Below are positions 19,901 through 27,530 of a stretch of DNA of 64,000 nucleotides, in pieces. The position numbers and the translations under genes are program-made. Position 1 is the first letter of the stretch. Each line of letters starts with the position of its first letter. The notes under the pieces are model-generated. The model did no database searches, was not told the DNA's origin, and was given only the letters and a program-made list of their open reading frames with translations. The stretch lies in the NCBI RefSeq assembly GCF_002950945.1, contig NZ_CP012673.1, positions 8,198,501 to 8,262,500 of the forward strand, in the 5' to 3' direction. Source of the DNA: Sorangium cellulosum. Its GTDB lineage: Bacteria; Myxococcota_A; Polyangia; Polyangiales; Polyangiaceae.

Positions 19901-20262
19901 CGCTTCCGCCGCGCGAGGTCGGTCACCACGCGCCGGAGGGCGCGCCGCTCGACGAGGGCGTCGAGCGCCGCGAGCGCCTGCGCGTCGTCGCAGAAGCGGG
20001 CCGTCATGCGGCTCGCCCGCCCCCGCACGGCGCGGGACGGGTCCGAGAGGGCCGCCACGACGCGCGCGCCGTCTTCGGAGCCGTACACGCTCATGAGCGC
20101 GAGGAGGCGCTCGTACGGCTGCGCGCTGCCCGAGAGCGCGCCGAGGAGGGCCCTGGCGCCGGCGTCGCCACGCGCGGCGGCGCGGCCCAGCTCGACGACG
20201 CGGCGGACGCGGTCGTGGTGCGTCTGCAGCTCGAGCGCGGCGAGGAAGGAAGCGATCTCCAT
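16906..20262 (-). CDS. Large HEAT-repeat protein
   Basis: An 1118-residue, almost wholly alpha-helical protein with repeated two-helix units rich in Ala, Leu and Arg, e.g. DPSRAVRGRASRMTARFCDD, DPRPPLREMAVRGLPWLD and SQDPRLRRLALEALVQAA. These are HEAT/Armadillo-type scaffold repeats along the whole length. No signal peptide, membrane segment or catalytic motif is seen. The start at 20262 (MEIASFLAALELQTH) lies at the beginning of the helical pattern; the frame stays open 1.6 kb further upstream, but that part is Arg/Gly-rich and overlaps the opposite-strand DUF3500 gene. Likely role: protein-protein scaffold; partner unknown. Confidence 0.85.
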   Translation of the reverse strand: MEIASFLAALELQTHHDRVRRVVELGRAAARGDAGARALLGALSGSAQPYERLLALMSVYGSEDGARVVAALSDPSRAVRGRASRMTARFCDDAQALAALDALVERRALRRVVTDLARRKRQAVVDAFLGARLANGREPTIVDLLPLGSEPLVSAHARAIEEAGGPLCLARLAGRHPEVAARWFGEPIERSRSLDVRQRYRLAPLLAPLARRAPDAALRLIQALFALGEEPSFAADALRWLVRARPRATFDLLKACHEGGRPARPPGAFEVVKLDAVAPALGAERLVYLVRHAWGALSDGKRGVRWFLRLSSGDQEAVLDAFLRGGRGGFGAFLFRYVKVASAEERAIRQQAFERWSCAAQSADGSIAPEVLDFLPRDLREREARRHLVGCPALVAKPDRRMSYARLLPFAEAKEVLAPQLGHPEGDERAKAQALLLASVLHDRGALPDALANVRARKFEQDPVRRAMIGALAALPVARFAPEHLAAVGAVVQDALDAADLSPATSSAVERLVVRLFRVDGAWGARWLAKLLAVRGAASTPGLGEGLTKAEAERLTPALAQLAGAWTTGERAGAVLWLARSLGIRLKVVVPVLEALERLSRELPFAGVAAAALHLLRQHDRPRFARLVPELLRDDRSFVLIGAVARHVSLRRQDLLDPLLESRPMTGRFATGRTHWVIDFGAGHGRWTARQQERYAAGLVALLRDETRDVPTLRFAISTLVRLAYVDASVVTPFASDPRPPLREMAVRGLPWLDAGQGVPVLIVCLGDDRARWAIYALRKAFAEMPRERVLAELRAVPTTKVTVAKEVVRLLGEMGGDDAYRDLLRLDAPGTHRDVRIALLRALWDHLDRPETWGVFERAVQDPDWIVASKLADIPLGRLSAEAERRVSGLLAAILGRAEPEARLDLLRRAAHLPLRDEGRSLFLRLLGHLDAPAPEEAAEALAAALARMQPAEVETVVRRLEGIVPKRRHLVALLSVVASRLGPYAAPHLVAVGKGLLAALKADVLAVPQYLGLAARLLDWRALAQALSDLGRRDLLHHDGMVAAMSAVHACVHPSLLEEQLRESQDPRLRRLALEALVQAASPKNGWTAERRALLERYRQDTSPAVAGPASFVMPP

Positions 20263-20364
20263 GGCGGGATCATAACGCCCCGGGGCGTGAGGCTCGCAAG
20301 GCCTTCGACATCTCGCCGAGCTCACCATTTCTCGCGACACGCGATTTGCGCCACCACATCGAGC

Positions 20365-20405
20365 GCTGTCGCGCAATTGCGTCCAGACAGGCACTCTCAT
20401 TTCGC
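20365..20405 (+). repeat. Dispersed AATT-centred element, copy 2
   Basis: TCGCGCAATTGCG, which includes the palindrome CGCAATTGCG, is followed at the same distance as in copy 1 (15791-15830) by CTCTCATTTCG. It lies in the 273-bp region between the divergent HEAT and DUF3500 genes, about 130-170 bp before the DUF3500 start. Confidence 0.55.
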
Positions 20406-20535
20406 CATCACCTCGCGACCGCGGCGGGGCCCGGAAGGGCGCTCTCTCGCCCCTCGCGCGGCTGCGCGCGTTGCGTGGACGCACCGCCCGGCGCGGGCGC
20501 GCTCTGCGCTGCCGGGAACCTGCTACGCTGCGCGC

Positions 20536-21846
20536 ATGCGGAGCATTGCCGGGCGCGCCGCGGGCGTGGACGCAGCGGGACATCACCTCGCCAGCCCAGG
20601 GGACGGCGCGGTCGCGTGGGCCGGCAGGGCTCCACGTGCGCCCCGGTCGCGCCGCTCCCGCCCGTCCGGGCCTGGCTCGTGGAGTGCGATTACCCTGGTG
20701 CTCGTGATGACGACCTCCTGCAACAGCATGCGCCCTCAGGAAGGCCGGCCCGGCGAGCCCGCGGCCGCGCCGGGCAGCCCGTCCGCGCCGGCCCAGCAGG
20801 CCGCCGAGCAGGGCGCCCCGCCGCCCGATCCCCCGGCGCCCGCGGGGCCTCCGGGGGCCGCGCCGCCGCCGGGCGGCGCGGCGGGGCGCGCCACGGCCGA
20901 GGCGATCGCGGCCTCCGCGCGCGCCTTCCTGGACGGCCTGGACGGCGAGGCGCGCGGCCGGGCGCTGCTCGCGTTCCAGGGCCGCGAGCGCGAGGACTGG
21001 CATTACGTCCCGCGCCGCCGCGCCGGCCTCGCGCTCGGCGACATGGACGGCGGCGAGCGCAGCGCCGCGCACGTGCTGCTCCGGGCCGGCCTCAGCCCGG
21101 AGGGGTACCGCAAGCTGGAGGGCGTCCTGCTGCTCGAGGGCATCCTCGGGGGCATCGAGGGCAACCCGGCGTTCCGCGACCCGGGCCTTTACCACCTCGC
21201 CCTCTTCGGCCAGCCCGGGCCCCGGGACCCGTGGGGCTTTCGCTTCGAGGGACACCACCTCTCGCTCAACTTCACCTCCGCCGGAGGTGGCGTGGCCACC
21301 ACCCCGGCGTTCCTGGGCGCCAACCCGGCCGAGGTGCCCTCGGGTCCCCGGAAGGGCCTGCGCGTGCTCGCGGCCGAGGAGGATCTCGGCCGCGCCTTCC
21401 TGGCCTCCCTCACCCCTGCGCAGCGTCAGCGCGCCGTGATCGCCCCCGCGGCGCCGCCCGACCTCGTGACCGAGGCCTCCCGCCGGGCCGCGCTCCCGGG
21501 CTTCGACGGCCTGCCCGCCGCCGAGATGACCCCGGCCCAGCGCGCCGCGCTGGTGCGCCTCCTCGAGGTCTATGCCCGCAACTTCCCGGCCGACGTCGCC
21601 GACGGGCACCTCGACCGCATCGCGCGCGCCGGCGTGGATCGCCTGCACTTCGCCTGGGCGGGCAGCGCCGCGCCGAAGCAGTCGCACTACTACCGGATCC
21701 ACGGCCCCACCCACCTCATCGAGTACGACAACCGCGGCGGCGATCACATCCACACGGTGTTCCGCGATCTGCAGGACGACTTCGGCGACAGCCTGCTCGC
21801 GCGGCACCTCCAGGAGGGCCACGGCGCCCCGGGCCGCGGCCGGTAG
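20536..21846 (+). CDS. DUF3500 domain lipoprotein or exported protein
   Basis: A 436-residue protein with a signal region ending in ITLVLVMTTSCNS and a Pro/Gly/Ala-rich linker to about residue 120. The rest is the DUF3500 domain: GFRFEGHHLSLNFT, FAWAGSAAPKQSHYYRIHGP, LIEYDNRGGDHIHTVFRDLQDDFG. The family is widespread in soil bacteria and uncharacterised; the His-rich pattern suggests metal binding. The ATG at 20536 directly follows TACGCTGCGCGC; an inner start at 20707 would place the Cys near the N-terminus, but without a hydrophobic segment. Its stop TAG forms the edge of a large cruciform that may end transcription. Confidence 0.82.
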   Translation: MRSIAGRAAGVDAAGHHLASPGDGAVAWAGRAPRAPRSRRSRPSGPGSWSAITLVLVMTTSCNSMRPQEGRPGEPAAAPGSPSAPAQQAAEQGAPPPDPPAPAGPPGAAPPPGGAAGRATAEAIAASARAFLDGLDGEARGRALLAFQGREREDWHYVPRRRAGLALGDMDGGERSAAHVLLRAGLSPEGYRKLEGVLLLEGILGGIEGNPAFRDPGLYHLALFGQPGPRDPWGFRFEGHHLSLNFTSAGGGVATTPAFLGANPAEVPSGPRKGLRVLAAEEDLGRAFLASLTPAQRQRAVIAPAAPPDLVTEASRRAALPGFDGLPAAEMTPAQRAALVRLLEVYARNFPADVADGHLDRIARAGVDRLHFAWAGSAAPKQSHYYRIHGPTHLIEYDNRGGDHIHTVFRDLQDDFGDSLLARHLQEGHGAPGRGR

Positions 21847-21971
21847 AGCGGCGGTCACCCGCTTCGGATACGGGCCCATCTCGACGTTTTCGGTGCTCAG
21901 CGCACAGGAGTGCGCTTGCGCGCCGAAAACGCCGATCTGGGCCCGTCTCCTGTGCGGGTGACCGCCGCTCT
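21845..21971. terminator. 127-bp nested inverted repeat, bidirectional terminator or cruciform element
   Basis: Perfect 18-bp outer arms AGAGCGGCGGTCACCCGC (21845-21862) and its complement (21954-21971). Inner arms pair ACGGGCCCATCTCGACGTTT with its near-complement (about 20 of 24 matching over the full inner arm), and the tip is GCGCAC-AGGA-GTGCGC. Almost the entire length can fold into one stem. It sits between convergent genes and starts inside the stop codon of the DUF3500 gene, fitting a shared terminator. The length is unusual, so a non-autonomous mobile element is an alternative. Confidence 0.75.
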
Positions 21972-22060
21972 GCGATGCGTGCGTGTACCAGAGACGGAGG
22001 AAAACCGCTCTAGAACACCGTTCACATTAGAGTCTCGGGGAAATCAACAGAAGAGGAGGG

Positions 22061-22945
22061 TCAGCGGCGGGCCTGATCCTGAATGGCGTTGAACACGGCG
22101 GCCATTTCATCGGCGCCGTGGCCGAGCTGCGATGCCCGTTTGAAGTAGGACAGGATGAGCTCCGGGATGCGCCGGTCGACGTTGTTCTCCTGGCTGAGAC
22201 GCACGATGTGCTCGATGGCGCCGGCGTGAACGTCCAGCGTGCAGTCGGTCCCCTTGAAATCGCCGGTCAACAGCATCTTCTTGCACATGTCGGCGGTGAT
22301 CGAGATGAGCGGCATGATCGTCTGAAACCTGGCGAAGTACACGTCGAGGGGAAACTTCTCCGACGCGCAGATCGCCGCCCCGTGCAGGAACGACAGCGTG
22401 GCGCCGTAATAGCTCTCCAGGAGAGCGCAGTCGAGCGTCGCCGCGGCCCCGATCGGCTCGCCGACGTGGGAGGTGGCCCCGCCGAGGACGCGCAGCGTCG
22501 GCTGGTGGCGGTCATAGAGCTCCTTGGGACCCGAGTAGAACACTACCGTCTGTTCACCACCGATGTAGCTGGGGTAAGCCAGGATGCACCCGTCCAGGTA
22601 GTTGATCCCGAGGTCCGACGCCCACGCCGCCCCGCTGCGGGCGTCGTTGGGCGTGCCGCTGGTCAGCTGTACCAGCGTCCGTCCCTTCGCGGCCTCGGCC
22701 ACGAGGGGAGTGCGGAGGACCTGGTCGCTTGCTTTGTAGTCGAGCAGCGAGATGATCGTCAGGTCGCTCTCGCCGCATGCCTGCTCGGGCGTCGCCGCCA
22801 CCTTCGCCTGGCCCTGGAACGGCTCTGCCTTGCCGTGGGTTCGGTTCCATACGGTCACCCGATGACCGGCGTTGATGTAGGCGCGCGCCAGCGCGGCGCC
22901 CATTTGACCCAGACCAACAATGGACACGGTCTCTTTATGCGACAT
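22061..22945 (-). CDS. NAD(P)-dependent oxidoreductase, imine-reductase / 6-phosphogluconate dehydrogenase-like
   Basis: A 294-residue protein. The Rossmann motif GLGQMGAALARAYINAGH at residues 11-28 is followed by VTVWNRT, where the Arg suggests NADPH preference. The imine-reductase-type signatures SLLDYKASDQVL, LVQLTSGTPNDAR, INYLDGCILAYPSYIGG, VVFYSG and LGGATSHVGE are all present, and the C-terminal half is the all-alpha dimerisation domain. The length is normal for the family. The enzymes reduce cyclic imines or beta-hydroxyacid-type substrates; the physiological substrate here is unknown. It is monocistronic, ending just after the cruciform. Confidence 0.88.
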   Translation of the reverse strand: MSHKETVSIVGLGQMGAALARAYINAGHRVTVWNRTHGKAEPFQGQAKVAATPEQACGESDLTIISLLDYKASDQVLRTPLVAEAAKGRTLVQLTSGTPNDARSGAAWASDLGINYLDGCILAYPSYIGGEQTVVFYSGPKELYDRHQPTLRVLGGATSHVGEPIGAAATLDCALLESYYGATLSFLHGAAICASEKFPLDVYFARFQTIMPLISITADMCKKMLLTGDFKGTDCTLDVHAGAIEHIVRLSQENNVDRRIPELILSYFKRASQLGHGADEMAAVFNAIQDQARR

Positions 22946-23367
22946 GATCTATCCCCTCTTTCCCGTGATCACCTGCCGCTCCACGGTCAGTCCATGTTCC
23001 ACAGATGCCAGGAAAGCACCGGCCGATACAAACTCAGGCCGCGTAGGCTGTCAAGGGTGAATCCCGGCGCGCTGTCCATATCACCCCACCGCGCCTGCGG
23101 GGGTGTCGGTCACAATGCTTGCCGCGGGCGCGATGTCGCGCCCATGAAGGTCATGAGCATCCTGGGAAGGCTCGGAGCTGCCTGCTCTGTGCGGCGGCAT
23201 GCGGTAGGGTCGACGAAGCCAGCGACGGCACCGACATGGACGTCGACGACGAGCGCCGCCGAGGACGCGGGCGAGGCATGCACACCTGCTATGAAATCGA
23301 TGGCTCCGTGCGGGTCGCGTGCAGGCGCGAGGACGCCGCGCCGGCCGCTCGGCGCCTGCAGCTCGAC
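22946..23367. other. 422-bp region between the reductase and hybrid-kinase genes
   Basis: Both flanking genes are on the minus strand. The part next to the reductase (22946-23100) is its promoter region. The rest contains plus-strand segments in three different frames that together resemble a small lipoprotein (see the separate entry). No intact gene is supported. Confidence 0.45.
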
Positions 23368-23400
23368 TCACGCCTGCGGTGGCGGGTGTCCCCAGGAGGT
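23143..23400 (+). pseudogene. Possible frameshifted remnant of a small Cys-rich lipoprotein gene
   Basis: The plus strand starts with ATGAAGGTCATGAGCATC (Met-Lys-Val-Met-Ser-Ile). It continues in a second frame as CLLCAAACGRVDEASDGTDM, like a lipobox Cys followed by an acidic linker, then HTCYEIDGSVRVACR, and in a third frame as CSSTHACGGGCP. Spaced Cys residues and a signal-like start are typical of small myxobacterial lipoproteins, but at least two frame changes are needed. Its end overlaps the tail of the hybrid kinase gene. Low confidence; chance cannot be excluded. Confidence 0.25.
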
Positions 23401-25329
23401 GATCAACGATTGCAGCATCGCTCGCCCCACCGGCTTGACCAGGTGGTGGTCGAAGCCGGCGGCCCGGGAGCGGCGCTGATCCTCCTCCTGGCCGTAGCCG
23501 CTGAGCGCCACGAGGAGCGCGCCATCGAGGCCGGGCTGCCGGCGGAGCTGCCTGGCGACCTCGTAGCCGTCCATCTCCGGCAGCCCGATGTCCAGCAGCA
23601 CGATTTCCGGCCTGAAGGCCGACGCCAACGCCAGCGCTTCGGCGCCGTCGCTCGCCTTGCAGACCTTGTAGTCCAGCGCCTCGAGCAGCATCACGAGGGA
23701 CTCCGCCACATCCGGGTTGTCGTCGACGACGAGGACTCGCCTCGACACCGCGGGGACCGCGCCCTCTCGGGCCGGCCCGGCGGCTGGTCCCGCTGCCGCC
23801 CTGCCGCCTGTCACGAGCACCGACGCCGGCAGCCGGACGATGAACTCGCTCCCCTTCCCCGGGCCGTCGCTCAGCGCTTGAGCTATGCCCCCGTGCATCT
23901 CCACCAGGCGGCGCACCAGGGTCAGGCCGATACCGAGCCCCCCCTGCGACCGGTCTGGCGCCTGGTCCCCCTGGATGAACAGGTCGAACACCTTCGGCAG
24001 GAGCTCCGGCGCGATGCCATGGCCGGTGTCCTTGACCCGGAGCTCCACGCCATCGCGCGTCCGCTCGCCCGTGACCCAGATGCGGCCTCCGGGATCCGTG
24101 TACTTGATGGCGTTGTGCAGGAGGTTGTTGATGACCTGCGTCATCCGCGTCGCGTCGACCTCCAGGTGGACCGGCTTCATGGGGAGCGAGATCATCAGCT
24201 CATGATCGCGGGCGTCCACGAGCGCGCGGACAGAATCGACGGCCTGCCCCACGAGGGTGGACAGGTCCACGACCTCCTTGTGGAGGTGGATCTTGCTGCG
24301 GGTGATGCGCGATACGTCGAGCAGGTCGTCGACCAGCCGCACGAGGTGCTCGATCTGGCGGTCGATGATGGAAAACGCCTTCTCCAGCTGCCTGTCGCCC
24401 GGCATCTTCTGGCGCAGCACCTCCATGATGCTGCGGACCGGGGCCAGCGGGTTTCGCAGCTCGTGCCCCAGCATCGCCAGGAACTCGTCCTTGCGCCGAT
24501 CCGCCTCGGCGAGCTGCTCCGCCCGCCGCTGCAGCTCCTCCTCGAGGAGCTTTCGCTCGGTGATGTCCACGCACGCGCCCGTCATGGCCTTCGCGGCCCC
24601 GGACGCGTCGCGGAAGATCTTCCCCTGATCTCGCAGCCAGTGCACGGAGCCGTCGGGCCAGATGACGCGGAACTCGACCGTCAGGTCGGTGCCCTCGGCG
24701 ACGGCTGCGTCGAAGACCTGCCGCACGGCGGCCTGGTCCTCGGGGTGGATGAGCGCGATGAAGTCCGCCACGGTGTGGAGGATGCGGTCGTCCTCCACGC
24801 CCATCAGACGCCTCAAGCTCGGGTCCAGCCTCTGCCTGTCCGGGACCACCTGCCATAACCAGGTGCCCATCTTGGCGGCGTCGAGCGCGACGCGCAGCCG
24901 CTCCTCGCTCTCGCGCAGCGACAGCTCCGCCATGTGGCGGTCCGTGTAGTCGCGCACGACCTTCGCGAAACCTCGCAGGTTGCCGTGCTCGTCCTTCAGC
25001 GGCGTGATGACGCCGCTGCACCAGATGCGCGTCCCGTCCCTCCGTACGTGCCAGCGCTCGTTGGACGCGCGCCCCTCCTCCAGGGCCGCCATCATCTCGC
25101 GCGCCATCACGCCGCCCTGGATGTCCTCGGGGAGGTAGAGCGTATCGAGCGACTTTCCCAGGATCTCCTCTTCGGCGTACCCCAGGACATTCGTGGCGCC
25201 TCCGCTCCAGGCGATGATGAACCCCGCCGGATCGATGATGAAGATCGCGTAGTCGCTGCTGTTCTCCATCAGCAGCCGGTAGAGCTCACCTTGCAACCCT
25301 TCATGCTGTGCTCGTTTGTCCCGTTCCAT
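23368..25329 (-). CDS. Hybrid sensor histidine kinase, PAS-PAS/PAC-HisKA-HATPase-REC
   Basis: A 653-residue soluble hybrid kinase. The order is PAS1 (about 15-130, SSDYAIFIIDPAGFIIAWSGG), PAS2 with PAC (about 145-270, AAKMGTWLWQV), HisKA with His in MLGHELRNPLAPV, HATPase_c with NNLLHNAIKYT, DTGHGIAPELL and GGLGIGLTLV, then a receiver with acceptor Asp in VLLDIGLPEMDG. The overall plan and many motifs match the kinase at 4.4 kb, so the two are probably paralogues, but these PAS domains are not near-identical. The start at 25329 (MERDKRAQ) has an AGGAGGG ribosome site about 11 nt upstream. It lies 89 bp downstream of the YdjM-type gene and could be co-transcribed. Confidence 0.92.
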   Translation of the reverse strand: MERDKRAQHEGLQGELYRLLMENSSDYAIFIIDPAGFIIAWSGGATNVLGYAEEEILGKSLDTLYLPEDIQGGVMAREMMAALEEGRASNERWHVRRDGTRIWCSGVITPLKDEHGNLRGFAKVVRDYTDRHMAELSLRESEERLRVALDAAKMGTWLWQVVPDRQRLDPSLRRLMGVEDDRILHTVADFIALIHPEDQAAVRQVFDAAVAEGTDLTVEFRVIWPDGSVHWLRDQGKIFRDASGAAKAMTGACVDITERKLLEEELQRRAEQLAEADRRKDEFLAMLGHELRNPLAPVRSIMEVLRQKMPGDRQLEKAFSIIDRQIEHLVRLVDDLLDVSRITRSKIHLHKEVVDLSTLVGQAVDSVRALVDARDHELMISLPMKPVHLEVDATRMTQVINNLLHNAIKYTDPGGRIWVTGERTRDGVELRVKDTGHGIAPELLPKVFDLFIQGDQAPDRSQGGLGIGLTLVRRLVEMHGGIAQALSDGPGKGSEFIVRLPASVLVTGGRAAAGPAAGPAREGAVPAVSRRVLVVDDNPDVAESLVMLLEALDYKVCKASDGAEALALASAFRPEIVLLDIGLPEMDGYEVARQLRRQPGLDGALLVALSGYGQEEDQRRSRAAGFDHHLVKPVGRAMLQSLITSWGHPPPQA

Positions 25330-25418
25330 CGTGTTGGCCCTCCTCATCATTCTTGCCCTCGGTCGGGCCAGATGGGAGGCCCCCACCGACGCGGGACGCC
25401 GAGACGAAGTGCGGGGAG

Positions 25419-26414
25419 CTACTCTCGCCAGCGGTCGAGGAGCTCGCGGGCGGAGCCGCCGCGCTCGAGGCGGGCGCGTGTCACCGCGCCGTCGGGGGCG
25501 ATGTCGACGATGAACTCGAGCGTCGGGGCGCCGCGGAGGTGGTAGCGGAGGTCGGCGACGCGCACGGTGGTCCCGCCGTCGTCGGCGGGGGCGTGGCGGA
25601 CCACGGGGAAGCGAGCCCAGGCGAGCGCCTCACGCACGGTGGGGACGGCCGCGACGCGGGCGGGGACAGGGCCGCTGGGCGCGCGCGCGACCCGGCGCTC
25701 CTCGGTCGGCGCGCCGCCGAACAGGCTGACCGTGCCGGCGCTGTAGACGTCCTCGTGCGTCGCGAGGAAGCGCCATGTCGTCACGCCGAGCATCGCGGGG
25801 AAGACGGCGACCCGTTGCGCTTCGGGGTGGGCGGCCGCGACGCGGGCGACGAGGACCTGCTGCGTCGCGATCCGGCCGCCGACGTACGCGGCGGCGACGG
25901 TGGCCCCGACGAGGATCGCGCGCCGAAAGTGCGCCGGCCGGCGCCACGCGACGAGCGCGCCGAGGGCGAGCGGCAGCGTGACCAGCGGGTCGAGCACGCC
26001 GGTCCAGTCGAGCGTCAGGCGCGCGTCCGAGAACGGGAGGAGCAGGCGCGTTCCCCATCCGGTCCAGAGATCCGGCAACAGGTGCGCGAGAGCGACCGAG
26101 AGGAGACTGAACGTGTAGACCGGGCCGAACCGCGCCCGCCGCCGCAGGACGAGCCAGGCGATCCCGGCCGCCACCGCCGCCACCACCGGCGCGAAGAGCA
26201 GCGCGTGCGACGGCCCCCGGTGCGCGCGCAGCGTGCGCAGCACCGCGTCCCCCGCCGGCCAGAAATAGTCGAGATCCGGCAGCTCGGCGGCGATCACGCA
26301 CGAGAGCAGCACGGCGCGGTCGGTCGGCGACGCGCGCCCCTCGCCGGGCCTCACGTCGGGGCGACGTGTTGCGCCGACCGCCAGCCCGAGGAGCCCGTGC
26401 GTGAGCGAGTCCAT
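25419..26414 (-). CDS. Inner-membrane metal-dependent hydrolase, YdjM/DUF457 type
   Basis: A 331-residue polytopic membrane protein beginning MDSLTHGLLGLAVGA, the DUF457 signature with its early His. ELPDLDYFW and HRGPSHALLFAPV supply further Asp and His ligands of the putative metal site. About five hydrophobic helices span residues 45-200. The C-terminal 110 residues are hydrophilic (LRYHLRGAPTLEFIVDIAPDG) and probably periplasmic. E. coli YdjM is SOS-regulated; I see no LexA box here. It is divergent from the inositol-monophosphatase-family gene. Confidence 0.85.
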   Translation of the reverse strand: MDSLTHGLLGLAVGATRRPDVRPGEGRASPTDRAVLLSCVIAAELPDLDYFWPAGDAVLRTLRAHRGPSHALLFAPVVAAVAAGIAWLVLRRRARFGPVYTFSLLSVALAHLLPDLWTGWGTRLLLPFSDARLTLDWTGVLDPLVTLPLALGALVAWRRPAHFRRAILVGATVAAAYVGGRIATQQVLVARVAAAHPEAQRVAVFPAMLGVTTWRFLATHEDVYSAGTVSLFGGAPTEERRVARAPSGPVPARVAAVPTVREALAWARFPVVRHAPADDGGTTVRVADLRYHLRGAPTLEFIVDIAPDGAVTRARLERGGSARELLDRWRE

Positions 26415-26565
26415 GACGGTCGTCAGCTACCTCATGGCCCCGAGCGAGCGCAAGGCCGACCACCGCCGCCGGCAGAACGAGCGCTAAAGCCCTTGACCCC
26501 CGGGCTGCCCATCGCTGGGTAACTTCCCGCAACAGCGCCAGCCGCCGTGAAAGGAAGGTCGCGAG

Positions 26566-26614
26566 ATGACCGACAGCCCGCTTGGTCCCGGCGACCGGGT
26601 GCGCTAACCGGTCG
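26566..26614 (+). promoter_or_regulatory. Candidate leader peptide overlapping a hairpin
   Basis: A 14-codon frame, ATG to TAA at 26566-26607, follows a GGAAGG ribosome-like site. Its stop lies in the loop of a perfect 7-bp hairpin, CGACCGG (26592-26598) with CCGGTCG (26608-26614), which ends just before the ATG of the next gene. This is the geometry of a translational attenuator, but the peptide has no informative residue run, so support is weak. Confidence 0.25.
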
Positions 26615-26618
26615 GCCC

Positions 26619-27479
26619 ATGTCCAGCTCACGCGACACGACCCCCGCGCCGTACGCCCGCGAGCTCGAGGTCGCGACCGCGGCCGCGCGGGCCGCCGGGG
26701 AGGTGATCCTCGGTCTCTACGGGCGCGCCGCGGTCTCGGAGAAGCCCGACGGGACGGTGGTGACGCAGGCAGACTACGCCTCCGACGCGGCCATTCGCGC
26801 CGCGCTTTCCTCGGCCTTCCCCGGCGACGCCCTGCTGACCGAGGAGGGCGCGGACGACCCGGCGCGGCTCGCGGAGGACCGGTGCTGGATCGTCGACCCC
26901 ATCGACGGGACCGCGCAGCTCGTCGCTCGCACGGGCGACTTCGACGTCTTCATCGCGCTCGCCGTGGGCGGCGCCCCGGTCGTCGCCGTCTCCTGCCAGC
27001 CGACGACGGGGCTCCTCTTGAGCGCCGTCGCCGGGAGCGGCGCCTGGATCGAACGCCCCGAGCACGCGCCCCGGCCGCTCCGCTTCTCGCTCGGCAGCGG
27101 GCGGTCCGTCGTCGCCACCAAGGGCTGGCTCGGCGCGCCGGAGAACCTCGCGCGCCTCGGGCGCGTCGCCGCGCGGCTCGGGGCGGCGGATGTCGTCGTC
27201 GAGACCCGGAACCTCTGCGCCCGCGCGCTGCTGCCCGGCGAAGGTTCCGTCGACGCGATCGCCGGCATCCGCGCCGGAGACCGCCGCCTCGGCGCTTGGG
27301 AATGGGATCTCGCCGCCGTCGACCTGATCGTCCGGGAGGCCGGCGGCGCCGTGACCGACCTCGCCGGGCGCCCGCTCCGCTACAATCGGCCCACGCCGCG
27401 GTTCGATGACGGCCTGCTCATCAGCCGATCTCCCGTCCTCCACGAGCAGCTGCTCACGGCGCTCGCCGAGGAGCCATGA
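26619..27479 (+). CDS. Inositol monophosphatase / CysQ family phosphatase
   Basis: A 286-residue Mg-dependent phosphatase with the family's metal sites: TQADYASD, LTEEGADD and the signature WIVDPIDGTAQ. The C-terminal GAWEWDLAAVDLIVREAGG contains the last metal-binding Asp. The length is normal. Substrates in the family include inositol phosphates, 3'-phosphoadenosine 5'-phosphate and fructose 1,6-bisphosphate; the motifs do not separate these. The start at 26619 (MSSSRDTTPAPYAREL) is chosen over an upstream ATG at 26547, which would read through the hairpin leader. Convergent with the next lipoprotein gene, 51 bp apart. Confidence 0.9.
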   Translation: MSSSRDTTPAPYARELEVATAAARAAGEVILGLYGRAAVSEKPDGTVVTQADYASDAAIRAALSSAFPGDALLTEEGADDPARLAEDRCWIVDPIDGTAQLVARTGDFDVFIALAVGGAPVVAVSCQPTTGLLLSAVAGSGAWIERPEHAPRPLRFSLGSGRSVVATKGWLGAPENLARLGRVAARLGAADVVVETRNLCARALLPGEGSVDAIAGIRAGDRRLGAWEWDLAAVDLIVREAGGAVTDLAGRPLRYNRPTPRFDDGLLISRSPVLHEQLLTALAEEP

Positions 27480-27530
27480 GCGCCGAGAGCGCCGCCGCTC
27501 GCTCCAGCAAGCGACCGGCGGCCCCTCCTC

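Noticed and set aside
17098..20535. A long plus-strand frame continuous with the DUF3500 gene
   Set aside because: Upstream of 20536 it is Arg/Gly/Glu-rich antisense of the HEAT-repeat gene; the real protein begins near its signal peptide.
20263..21879. N-terminal extension of the HEAT-repeat frame by about 540 residues
   Set aside because: The extension overlaps the well-supported DUF3500 gene on the other strand and lacks the helical repeat pattern.
25630..26631. A second minus-strand frame overlapping the YdjM-type gene
   Set aside because: Arg/Ala-rich shifted reading of the same DNA; the DUF457 frame has family motifs and membrane helices.
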